23,592 nucleotides of DNA, taken from CAZJYI01 sp964550025. GTDB lineage: Bacteria > Verrucomicrobiota > Kiritimatiellia > UBA8416 > CAYOBW01. The stretch lies in NCBI GenBank assembly GCA_964550025.1, contig CAZJYI010000163.1:1-23592 (forward strand), in the 5' to 3' direction. The translations under genes and the position numbers were made by a program. Position 1 is the stretch's first letter, and each line of letters starts with the position of its first letter. Shown here piece after piece: positions 1 to 7,329 of the stretch. The notes below the pieces were generated by a model that saw only the letters and a list, made by a program, of their open reading frames with translations, did no database searches and was not told the origin of the DNA.

Positions 1-13
1 GGAGTCTGTTCCT

Positions 14-62
14 CTGAGATCTGAGATCTGAGATCTGAGATCTGAGATCTGAAATCTGAGAT
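14..62. repeat. Heptanucleotide tandem array (ctgagat)
   Basis: Seven adjacent copies of the 7-base unit ctgagat, six exact and one (49–55) reading ctgaaat. Looser copies (acggcat, ctgaaac) follow to about 76. Because the unit is 7 bases it would shift frame if translated, and no gene covers it. It resembles the short tandemly repeated heptamers known from intergenic DNA of several bacterial groups. A different heptamer array closes the window at 23514–23577. Confidence 0.9.
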
Positions 63-76
63 ACGGCATCTGAAAC

Positions 77-311
77 ACCAGAAAGTCCCTGGCCAACCAC
101 GCGTCACCGATACCCGGTCACCAACCACCCACAGCCACCCCCAACACCCAACCACCAATAACGAGTACCTGATAACAAACAACCAGCCTCCACTTTTACG
201 TGGCACAGGCCGCAGGATTCGGTATAGTTGCCGGGTATGTGCAAAAAGGGGCGATACCGGGGCCACGTGGGGCCGGGTGCCTTTGGCCCAGAAGAACGGA
301 GCAATTCAGCT
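77..311. other. Non-coding leader before purA, C/A-rich
   Basis: No credible gene is seen in the first 311 bases. After the heptamer array, about 92–190 is a low-complexity C/A-rich stretch full of ccaacc and caccaataac-like words. It resembles, in reverse complement, the ggttattcgtt element found after rseP. The part nearest purA holds a possible promoter and a weak gggcc/ggccc inverted repeat around 270–290. In-frame start codons upstream of purA (228, 237) would add about 28 residues unlike the family and were not used. Confidence 0.6.
201..228 (+). promoter_or_regulatory. Possible promoter for the purA cluster
   Basis: TATAGT at 223–228 matches five of six bases of a sigma-70 -10 box. 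The best -35 at the right distance, tggcac at 201–206 (16-base spacer), is a poor match. It would give a leader of roughly 75 bases before the purA ATG. The call rests on the -10 box and its position only. Confidence 0.25.
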
Positions 312-1589
312 ATGCCGAACACAGTTCTCATTGGCGCGCAGTGGGGGGACGAGGGGAAGGGCAAGATCATTGATGTACTCACCCAGGACGCGGATGTTGT
401 CGCGCGTTTCCAGGGCGGAAACAATGCCGGTCACACGGTTAAGATTGGCGACGAGAAATACGTTTTGCACCTTATCCCTTCCGGCATTCTGCACGATGGC
501 AAGACCTGCATTATCGGGAACGGCGTGGTGGTGGACCCCCTGGCACTGGTCGGCGAAATGGAGGAGCTCGAACAGCGCGGGATTGACACGGCCGGCCGCT
601 TTTTCGTGAGCGACCGGGCGCACGTGGTGTTTCCATTCCACGGGCTGCTGGATGCCCAGCGAGAGGCGCGGCGCTCCGAGAGCAAGCGTATCGGCACGAC
701 GAAGCGGGGCATTGGCCCGTCCTACGGCGACAAGGTTTCGCGTGTCGGCATTCGCATGGGTGATTTCGTCGGGGACGGTTTTTCCGAGTTGCTCAGCAAC
801 CGGCTCGAAGAGGCCAACCCCGTACTCGAAGCGATGGGGGGGACGGCTTTGGATGGCGACGAGGTCCTGGCGACCTACCAGGTCGCGGCCGCCCGTCTGG
901 CCCCGCACGTGGCCGATACGGTCGTCCTGATCAACGAGGCCATACAGGCCGGCAAGTCCGTCCTGTGCGAAGGTGCACAGGGAACGCTGCTGGACATCGA
1001 CTTTGGTACGTACCCGTTTGTGACGTCCTCGAACGCGACGGCAGGCGGCGCCTGCACGGGGGCGGGCATTGCGCCGCACCGCGTTGACCGGGTGATCGGC
1101 GTGATCAAGGCCTATACCACGCGAGTTGGCGCCGGGCCTTTCCCCACGGAGCTGCACTGCGAGCTGGGCGAGCAGTTGCGAGCCGAGGGTAACGAGTTTG
1201 GCGCCACGACGGGGCGTCCGCGGCGCTGCGGCTGGTTCGATGCCGTAGTCGGGCGCTACTCCGCCATGATCAACGGGGTCGACTACTGGGCCATGACGAA
1301 ACTGGATGTGCTCGACGGCATTGAGACGCTGAAGATCTGCGTGGCCTATGAATGCGACGGGGTTCTCTACGACAGTGTCCCGGCGAGTGTCCGCGTATTG
1401 CAGAATTGCACGCCGCAATACGAAGAAATGCCGGGCTGGATGACATCCACGAAGGACGTGACGACGTATGACGAGCTCCCCGAGAATGCCAAGGCATACG
1501 TCAGCCGGCTGTGCGAGCTGACCGGGGTCAAACTCGGGATCCTGTCCGTCGGGGCCAAGCGGGAGAGCACGCTTCGCATCGCCATCTAG
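312..1589 (+). CDS. purA: Adenylosuccinate synthetase
   Basis: Joins IMP and aspartate using GTP to make adenylosuccinate, the first committed step from IMP to AMP, in the cytoplasm. The 425-residue protein is the usual family length. It carries the N-terminal nucleotide motif GDEGKGK with the catalytic Asp13, NNAGHT with His41, GTTKRGIGPSY, the IMP-contacting stretch EGAQGTLLDIDFGTYPFVT, and the late motifs TTGRPRRCGW and TKLDVLDG. The ATG at 312 was chosen because MPNTVLIGAQWGDEGKG is the canonical N-terminus; a weak ggag lies about 10 bases upstream. The gene ends 35 bases before uppS on the same strand, so it may lead the isoprenoid/envelope cluster, although its role is unrelated to theirs. 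All expected active-site motifs are intact. Confidence 0.97.
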   Translation: MPNTVLIGAQWGDEGKGKIIDVLTQDADVVARFQGGNNAGHTVKIGDEKYVLHLIPSGILHDGKTCIIGNGVVVDPLALVGEMEELEQRGIDTAGRFFVSDRAHVVFPFHGLLDAQREARRSESKRIGTTKRGIGPSYGDKVSRVGIRMGDFVGDGFSELLSNRLEEANPVLEAMGGTALDGDEVLATYQVAAARLAPHVADTVVLINEAIQAGKSVLCEGAQGTLLDIDFGTYPFVTSSNATAGGACTGAGIAPHRVDRVIGVIKAYTTRVGAGPFPTELHCELGEQLRAEGNEFGATTGRPRRCGWFDAVVGRYSAMINGVDYWAMTKLDVLDGIETLKICVAYECDGVLYDSVPASVRVLQNCTPQYEEMPGWMTSTKDVTTYDELPENAKAYVSRLCELTGVKLGILSVGAKRESTLRIAI

Positions 1590-1624
1590 CCCGGCCGGAA
1601 ACCGCAGTTAACAGGAAATCGGCC

Positions 1625-2353
1625 ATGGCAGACGAGGGCAGCGAGGGGCGCGACGCAATACCGCAACACGTGGCCATCATCATGGATGGTAACGGGCGCT
1701 GGGCCAAACGGCAGGGACTGCCGCGCCTCAAGGGGCACGAGGCCGGCGCCGAGTCGGTCCGAACCGCCATCCGCATGTGCCGGGAATACGGCATTCGTTA
1801 CCTGTCTCTCTACGCGTTCAGCGTGGAGAACTGGGTTCGTCCGCGGGCGGAGATTAGCGGGCTGATGCGTCTGCTCCGGCACTTCCTCAGGGAACGCGAG
1901 TATGAGCTGCACGAGAACCGCGTGCGGTTGCGCGTGTCCGGGCGGTTGACCGATTTTCCCGATGACGTCCAGCGCGAGCTGGCGCGTGTCGAAGAGTCCA
2001 CGCGTGTCTACGACGAGGGCCAGCTCATTCTCTGTCTCAGCTACGGGGGGCGCACGGAGATCGCCCACGCTGCCCGCGAGATAGCGCGGAAAGCGCGGGA
2101 CGGGAAACTGGATCCGGAGGACGTAGACGAGAACACCATCGCGGCGCATCTCTATCTGCCGGACGTTCCGGATCCTGACCTGATGATCCGGACCAGCGGG
2201 GAGATGCGGATCAGCAACTTCCTGCTCTGGCAGCTTTCGTACGCAGAGTTGTACGTGACCGAGATCATGTGGCCCGATTTTCGGGAAGACGCCTTTCACG
2301 AAGCCATTGCCGAGTATGGCAGGCGGCACCGGCGGTTTGGGGATATCAAGTAA
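1625..2353 (+). CDS. uppS: Undecaprenyl diphosphate synthase (cis-prenyltransferase)
   Basis: Extends farnesyl diphosphate with isopentenyl diphosphate units to make the C55 lipid carrier for peptidoglycan and other envelope polymers. The 242-residue protein shows the family signature: HVAIIMDGNGRWAKRQG with catalytic Asp21, the LYAFSVENW motif, and the C-terminal RTSGEMRISNFLLWQ followed by YAELYVTE. The ATG at 1625 has an aggaa ribosome site 8–9 bases upstream; an earlier in-frame start at 1511 would run into purA and add a non-homologous Arg-rich tail. The stop codon overlaps the next start (TAATG), so it is translationally coupled to cdsA. It uses isoprenoid units made by dxr and ispG in the same cluster. 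Confidence 0.96.
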   Translation: MADEGSEGRDAIPQHVAIIMDGNGRWAKRQGLPRLKGHEAGAESVRTAIRMCREYGIRYLSLYAFSVENWVRPRAEISGLMRLLRHFLREREYELHENRVRLRVSGRLTDFPDDVQRELARVEESTRVYDEGQLILCLSYGGRTEIAHAAREIARKARDGKLDPEDVDENTIAAHLYLPDVPDPDLMIRTSGEMRISNFLLWQLSYAELYVTEIMWPDFREDAFHEAIAEYGRRHRRFGDIK

Positions 2354-3219
2354 TGCTGCGACACCGACTACCAACGGGGATACTGCTGGCGGCGGGACTT
2401 GTTCTATCTGCCTTCTACCTGCCGTCGGTGGGCTGGTTGGCTATCCTGCTGTTTCTTGCATGCAAGGGACAGTGGGAATGCTACGACCTGATGCGTTCGG
2501 CGGGCTTTCCCGTCTTTCGTGTCATTGGGGTCGTGGGCGGGGGCCTGTTGCTGGCGGCCACGTTCCTGCAGTTGACGGTCGGGGTCGAGGCCTGTCCCGC
2601 GGCCCTGGACATCGACCGCCTCGTTCTCACGGTGCTGCTGCTGGCGGTCTTCGTCCGCCAGTTCCCGCAACGGAACAACAGTCAACCGCTTGAAACCCTG
2701 GGCTGCACGCTGTTCGCCGTGCTCTATGTGCCGTACCTGCTGAACTATCTGAGCCGCATCACGATGACGTGGGGCACGGACGGTTTTCTGCGCCCCTTGA
2801 CCTCGCCCGGGCGCGACTTCCTGATCTACCTGCTTTTCGTTGTCAAGATGACCGACGTCGGCGCCTACACGTTCGGCCGCCTTTTCGGCCGGCACAAGTT
2901 CTTCCCGCGGCTGTCGCCGAAGAAGACGTGGGAAGGTGTCGCCGGGGGCGTGACCACAGCGGTCGCGACGAGTTGTATATGCCGAGTGTGCCTCGACGGT
3001 CTCTCCAGGATGACCTGGCCGGACGCGGTTGTTCTCGGCGTGCTGCTTTCCTGCGCCGGGATTGCCGGGGATCTGTTCGAGTCGCTGTTGAAGCGGGCCG
3101 GTGGGGTCAAGGATTCGGGTGCGCTTCTTCCCGGGATGGGCGGAATACTCGACGTGATGGACAGCCTCATCTTCGGGGCCCCGTTGCTCTACTTCTATGT
3201 GTGTGCGTTCGTGGCATGA
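2353..3219 (+). CDS. cdsA: Phosphatidate cytidylyltransferase (CDP-diglyceride synthase)
   Basis: Integral membrane enzyme that makes CDP-diacylglycerol from phosphatidic acid and CTP, the branch point of phospholipid synthesis. The 288 residues are mostly hydrophobic helices. SPKKTWEGVAGG and the C-terminal GDLFESLLKRAGGVKDSG followed by LLPGMGGILDVMDS match the CDP-diglyceride synthetase signature. The usual PGHGGxLDRxD is here PGMGGILDVMD, so the His and Arg of the pattern are replaced. I recall similar forms with a hydrophobic residue at the His position in PVC homologues, so this is not taken as inactivation. Its start shares a base with the uppS stop, and its stop overlaps the dxr start (ATGA). 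Confidence 0.93.
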   Translation: MLRHRLPTGILLAAGLVLSAFYLPSVGWLAILLFLACKGQWECYDLMRSAGFPVFRVIGVVGGGLLLAATFLQLTVGVEACPAALDIDRLVLTVLLLAVFVRQFPQRNNSQPLETLGCTLFAVLYVPYLLNYLSRITMTWGTDGFLRPLTSPGRDFLIYLLFVVKMTDVGAYTFGRLFGRHKFFPRLSPKKTWEGVAGGVTTAVATSCICRVCLDGLSRMTWPDAVVLGVLLSCAGIAGDLFESLLKRAGGVKDSGALLPGMGGILDVMDSLIFGAPLLYFYVCAFVA

Positions 3220-4361
3220 AAGACGTCATCGTTCTCGGCAGCACGGGTTCCATCGGGCTGAGCACGCTCAAAGTGGTGCGGGCCCTGCATCCGAGCTTGC
3301 GCGTGGCGGGACTGGCGGCAAATCGCGACTACGAGACCGTGCTCGAACAGGCGGACGAGTTCGGCGTCGCGGTGGTGGCCATCGCTGACGAAACGGCCGC
3401 GGAGCGCTGCGCCCAGGCCGCGCCGGCGGGTGTGCGCGTGCTGCGCGGCGCCGGCGGGGTCGAGGAGCTCGCCGCCATGGATGCCGACGTCGTCGTGTGT
3501 GCCGTGGTGGGTATGGCCGGCCTGCGCCCCGTGCTGGCGGCCGCGCGGCAGGGGCATACGATCGCACTGGCCACGAAGGAAGTCCTCGTCGCTTCGGGCA
3601 GCATCGTGACCGGGATATGTGCCGAGCACGGCGCGCGGATACTGCCTGTTGACAGCGAACACAGCGCTATCTTCCAGTGTCTTGGCGGGACAAGCGATGC
3701 GTCCCGAGGTGTGAAACGACTCCTGCTCACGGCCTCCGGCGGGCCCTTTGCCGACAACCCGGACGTGGATTTTGACCGTGTGACGGTCGAGCAGGCGTTG
3801 AATCATCCGCGTTGGAATATGGGGCAGAAAGTCACCGTGGACTCTGCGACCTTGATGAACAAGGGACTCGAGATCATGGAGGCGCAGTGGCTTTTTGCGA
3901 CGCCTGTTGAAACGATAGACGTGGTGATACACCCGGAGAGCATCGTGCATTCCCTGGTGGAGTTTGCGGACGGAACAATGCTGGCGCAGCTCTGCCTCCC
4001 GGACATGCGCTTCGCCATCCAGTACGCGCTGACACAGCCGGACCGTGTCGACGGGGGCCTGCCGGCGCTGGATCTCTCCGCCTTGGGAGCGCTCCACTTC
4101 CGTGAACCGGACGTTGAGCGCTTCCCCTGCCTGGGTCTGGCGCGCGAAGCCGCGAAGCAGGGAGGGACGATGCCGGCCGTCCTGAACGCGGCCAACGAAG
4201 TTGCGGTTGAGAAGTTTCTTGCCAGAGCCGTCCCGTTTTCGGGAATATCCCGGATCGTTGAAGCCGTGATGGGCCGCCACAACCGCGTGGCCGAGCCCAA
4301 CCTGGACGACGTCATTGCGGCAGACCAGTGGGCACGTGCCGCGGGGGCGGAAGTATGCTGA
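3216..4361 (+). CDS. dxr: 1-deoxy-D-xylulose 5-phosphate reductoisomerase
   Basis: Second step of the MEP isoprenoid pathway: NADPH-dependent rearrangement and reduction of DXP to 2-C-methyl-D-erythritol 4-phosphate. The 381-residue protein begins with the NADPH-binding motif GSTGSIG at residues 8–14. It keeps the metal and substrate residues in PVDSEHSAIFQ (Asp146, Glu148) and KGLEIMEA (Glu219), plus TASGGPF, HPRWNMGQKVTVDSATLMNK and VIHPESIVHS. The ATG at 3216 overlaps the cdsA stop codon and gives the canonical N-terminus; a longer reading from 2769 lies inside cdsA and was rejected. The protein is the target family of fosmidomycin. Together with ispG it shows that this organism uses the MEP rather than the mevalonate route. 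Confidence 0.97.
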   Translation: MKDVIVLGSTGSIGLSTLKVVRALHPSLRVAGLAANRDYETVLEQADEFGVAVVAIADETAAERCAQAAPAGVRVLRGAGGVEELAAMDADVVVCAVVGMAGLRPVLAAARQGHTIALATKEVLVASGSIVTGICAEHGARILPVDSEHSAIFQCLGGTSDASRGVKRLLLTASGGPFADNPDVDFDRVTVEQALNHPRWNMGQKVTVDSATLMNKGLEIMEAQWLFATPVETIDVVIHPESIVHSLVEFADGTMLAQLCLPDMRFAIQYALTQPDRVDGGLPALDLSALGALHFREPDVERFPCLGLAREAAKQGGTMPAVLNAANEVAVEKFLARAVPFSGISRIVEAVMGRHNRVAEPNLDDVIAADQWARAAGAEVC

Positions 4362-4383
4362 ACACCAACGCAGGGGAAGTGAA

Positions 4384-5847
4384 TTGAGCGGCATGATAGG
4401 CACAGTGAAGGACGTTGTTGTCCTTGTGATTGCGTTTGGGCTTACCATTCTCGTGCATGAGCTCGGACATTTCCTCGTGGCCCTGAAGTGCGGGATGGCG
4501 GTGGATACCTTTTCGATAGGCTTCGGGCCGGCCATCTGGAAACGCAAGATTAGGGGCGTCCTTTTCAAGATCAGTGTCATCCCCGTCGGCGGCTACGTTG
4601 CCATCCCGCAACTCGATCCTTCCGGCATGGCGGCGTTGCAAGGGAACCCGGAATCCGCGCAGGGCGGGAAGCCCGGGTCACGGCGGTTGCCCGACATCTC
4701 GCCGTGGAAGAAGATTCTCGTTTCGCTGGCGGGTGCGACGGGAAACGTTATCCTGGCGTTCCTGCTGGCGTTGGCGATCTGGGCGTCCCCGAAAGCCATC
4801 ACCTACAGCGGAACGACCGAGATTGGCGAGGTCGCCGAAGGTTGCGCGGCATACGAGCAGGGCGTGCGCGCCGGTGATTGGATCGTGGCCGTCAACGGCA
4901 AACGCGTGAAGACGTGGTACGACTACAACATGGAGTGCCTGTTGGTCGGCGTGAAGGACGCGGCAACGCTGACGATTGCATCCGCCGACGGCGAGCGCGA
5001 TGTCACGGTACCCCTGGTGGCGGGTGATTCGGAGATCCCGGTTGTCGAAGGGGTGAAGCGCAAGGGCGTGCCGTGCCTCTTTGCCGAGGTGCGCCCGGGA
5101 GGCAACGCCGAGGCCGCGGGACTGAAGGCCGGAGATGTCGTCCTCAGGTTCGACGGCATTATGGTTGACGACACGGCCCATTTCATGGATCTGGCCAACC
5201 AGCGGGACGGCCGGGAGGTGTCGATTGTCGTGGATCGCGAGGGAGAGGAACAGGAATTCCGGGTGATGCCGGAGTTCGACGAAGAGTCCGGACGGGCCAT
5301 CATCGGCGTGGTGCCCGTCGGTGTCGTCATGCCCTGGATGCACGAGAAGAACCCGCTGGCCCAGGTCAAGGGCGATGCCATGTCGATTGTCCGTCTGCTA
5401 CGCGCCCTGGCGACGCCCGGTGAATCCAAGAACGCGGCGAAAGGGGTCGGGGGACCGTTGATGATCTTTGCGGCGCTCTGGATGTCTATCAAGATCAGCT
5501 TCTTCAATGCCGTGGGCTTTCTCAGGTTTCTCAACGTAAACCTGGCGGTGATCAACCTGTTGCCGATTCCCGTGCTGGACGGCGGGCACATCATGTTCTC
5601 GCTGTACGAGGGTGTCTCGCGGCGCAAAGCGCACCCCACCGTCGTGAACGTGCTCATCAACGTTTTCGTCGTCCTGATCATTGGCATATTCTGCATCCTT
5701 ACCTTCAGGGACGTGGACCGCTTCATTCCGGGTGCCCGCCGTTTCTTCTTCTGGCGCAAGAAGCCGGCGGCGGAGGCGACGACGAATGGCGTTCCCGCCG
5801 AGGCAGAGGCGGAGGCGAAGACGGAGACAGGCGGTCCGACGGAGTGA
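4384..5847 (+). CDS. rseP: RseP-type site-2 intramembrane zinc metalloprotease with two PDZ domains
   Basis: Membrane protease of the S2P family, which in other bacteria cleaves anti-sigma factors and remnant signal peptides within the membrane. The 487 residues hold HELGH at 25–29 in the first helix, two PDZ domains (starting near GEVAEGCAAYEQGVRAGD and EVRPGGNAEAAGLKAGD), and the second active-site motif NLLPIPVLDGGH with the zinc-binding Asp. A final hydrophobic helix is followed by a soluble Ala/Glu-rich tail. TTG at 4384 was chosen because the ribosome site aggggaa (4372–4378) is correctly spaced for it; the ATG at 4393, giving a protein three residues shorter, is the alternative. No sigma or anti-sigma gene is nearby, so its substrate is unknown. 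It lies 22 bases after dxr. Confidence 0.92.
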   Translation: MSGMIGTVKDVVVLVIAFGLTILVHELGHFLVALKCGMAVDTFSIGFGPAIWKRKIRGVLFKISVIPVGGYVAIPQLDPSGMAALQGNPESAQGGKPGSRRLPDISPWKKILVSLAGATGNVILAFLLALAIWASPKAITYSGTTEIGEVAEGCAAYEQGVRAGDWIVAVNGKRVKTWYDYNMECLLVGVKDAATLTIASADGERDVTVPLVAGDSEIPVVEGVKRKGVPCLFAEVRPGGNAEAAGLKAGDVVLRFDGIMVDDTAHFMDLANQRDGREVSIVVDREGEEQEFRVMPEFDEESGRAIIGVVPVGVVMPWMHEKNPLAQVKGDAMSIVRLLRALATPGESKNAAKGVGGPLMIFAALWMSIKISFFNAVGFLRFLNVNLAVINLLPIPVLDGGHIMFSLYEGVSRRKAHPTVVNVLINVFVVLIIGIFCILTFRDVDRFIPGARRFFFWRKKPAAEATTNGVPAEAEAEAKTETGGPTE

Positions 5848-5850
5848 TTT

Positions 5851-5973
5851 GTTGGTTACTGGTTATTCGTTGTGGGTTGTTGGGTAGGGGGAGGCCCGGG
5901 GAGAACCGTAGCGTCTGCCCCACACTTGCTGGCAGCAAAGAACGACTGACGAATAACCAATAACGAATAACCC
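5851..5973. repeat. Imperfect inverted copies of a ggttattcgtt-type element
   Basis: The rseP–ispG gap contains ggttattcgttgtgggttgtt near 5861 and, near 5949–5973, gaataaccaataacgaataa, which is the same word in reverse complement. Aligned, they match at about 17 of 21 positions. The intervening sequence is GC-rich (ggcccgggg). A third related, C-rich copy lies at about 147–187. It could fold into a weak long hairpin, but no U-tract follows, so it is called a dispersed repeat rather than a terminator. Confidence 0.6.
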
Positions 5974-5991
5974 GTCTTTCGGAACACGCAC

Positions 5992-7125
5992 ATGAAGCAG
6001 CCAACGACTTTCGTGTTGCCGCGTCTCCGTCGCTCTACCCGCCGCATCCAGATCGGCACTGTTCCCGTCGGCGGCGGCGCTCCGGTCAGTGTCCAGACGA
6101 TGACCAAGACGGACACGCGCGACGTTGCCGCGACCGTCTCGCAGATTCAGGAAGTGGCCACACTGGGGTGCGATATCGTCCGACTGGCCGTGCCGGACCT
6201 CGCCGCGGCCCGGGCACTGGCCGAGATCAGGCGCGAAGCTGCCTTGCCGCTGATCGCCGACATCCACTTTGACTATCGCCTCGCCGTAGCGTCGCTCGAA
6301 AGCGGAGTGGACGGTCTGCGCATCAATCCGGGCAACATCGGCGGCGAAGACAAGGTTCGCGAAGTCGTCCGCGCCGCTTCGGTGCGCCGCGTCCCGATCC
6401 GTATCGGCGTCAACAGCGGATCGCTGGAAGACGACATAGAGCGCGATTTTGGCGGTCCGACGCCCGAGGCGCTGGTGGCCAGTGCCTTGCGGCACGTCGC
6501 CATTCTGGAGAAAGCCGGCTACGAGGAGATCAAGATCTCCGTGAAGGCATCTGATGTGCGCACGACCGTGGCTGCCTATCGGCTGCTTGCCGAGCGGACC
6601 GATTACCCTTTGCATCTAGGCGTGACGGAGGCGGGTACGCGCATGGCTGGTACGGTGCGCTCCTCGGTTGCGATGGGGATTCTGCTGGCGGAGGGGGTCG
6701 GCGACACGATCCGCGTATCCCTGACGGACGAACCGGCTCAGGAGGTGCGTGTCGGACTGGAGCTGCTGCGCAGCCTGGGTTTGCGCGAGCCCGGTCCGAA
6801 CGTCGTGTCGTGCCCGACATGCGGCCGTTGCCGCGTGAACGTGATGGAGCTGGCGGGGCAGGTCGAGACGGCCCTTGAGCGGCACTACCGCGAGCATCCC
6901 GAGGCGCCTCGCCCCGTGGTGGCCGTGATGGGGTGCATGGTCAACGGTCCCGGTGAGGCACGCCATGCCGACGTGGCCATCGCTGGAGGCGACGGCAGAT
7001 TTGCTGTCTACCTCAGGGGGAACCACATCGAGACGGTCCCGGAAGACGAAGCCGTGGAAGCTCTGTTGCGGGCTGTGAAGGGCATTGAGTCGCTGGCTCA
7101 GGGGACGTCGACGTTGGAACCATGA
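5992..7125 (+). CDS. ispG: 4-hydroxy-3-methylbut-2-enyl diphosphate synthase, [4Fe-4S]
   Basis: Converts ME-cPP to HMBPP in the penultimate MEP-pathway step, using a [4Fe-4S] cluster and an external electron donor. The 377-residue protein is the compact bacterial form: a TIM-barrel half (beginning around VPVGGGAPVSVQTMTKTDTR) followed directly by the reductase-like half, without the extra domain of plant homologues. Cluster ligands are visible as CPTCGRC (Cys274, Cys277; an additional Cys280) and GCMVNGPGEA (Cys315, Glu322). The ATG at 5992 gives the expected N-terminus, with only a weak gga upstream. It is separated from rseP by 144 bases of repeat-like DNA, so it may be transcribed partly on its own, but it continues the same pathway as dxr. 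Confidence 0.96.
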   Translation: MKQPTTFVLPRLRRSTRRIQIGTVPVGGGAPVSVQTMTKTDTRDVAATVSQIQEVATLGCDIVRLAVPDLAAARALAEIRREAALPLIADIHFDYRLAVASLESGVDGLRINPGNIGGEDKVREVVRAASVRRVPIRIGVNSGSLEDDIERDFGGPTPEALVASALRHVAILEKAGYEEIKISVKASDVRTTVAAYRLLAERTDYPLHLGVTEAGTRMAGTVRSSVAMGILLAEGVGDTIRVSLTDEPAQEVRVGLELLRSLGLREPGPNVVSCPTCGRCRVNVMELAGQVETALERHYREHPEAPRPVVAVMGCMVNGPGEARHADVAIAGGDGRFAVYLRGNHIETVPEDEAVEALLRAVKGIESLAQGTSTLEP

Positions 7126-7164
7126 AGGTGAATACGGCGGCCAACTGGCCACGGTGCACTGCCA

Positions 7165-7242
7165 CTCTTCGTCTTTGCCATCGTCTTTACCCTGATCTGT
7201 GCAAGGGGAGACGAGGGTAAAGACGAAGGCAAAGACAAAGAG
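7165..7242. repeat. 29-bp inverted repeat between convergent genes; possible bidirectional terminator
   Basis: Arms 7165–7193 (beginning ctcttcgtctttgccatcg) and 7214–7242 (agggtaaagacgaaggc onward) are reverse complements at 27 of 29 positions, with a 20-base loop. The repeat lies between the ends of ispG (+) and the DUF1080 gene (-), where a shared terminator would be useful. There is no clear terminal U-run, and the arm is itself a repeating word (gtcttt, gccatc), so it may be a dispersed intergenic repeat instead. Confidence 0.7.
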
Positions 7243-7329
7243 GGGCGATCTCCGCGAGTCTTCCCCGCCTCCGGGCAACATAGAGGTGGCGCCGACGGCC
7301 GTGTTGCGTGCCGCACCACATTCGCCGCC

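Noticed and set aside
14..62. CRISPR array
   Set aside because: Units are seven bases with no spacers, and no cas genes are present.
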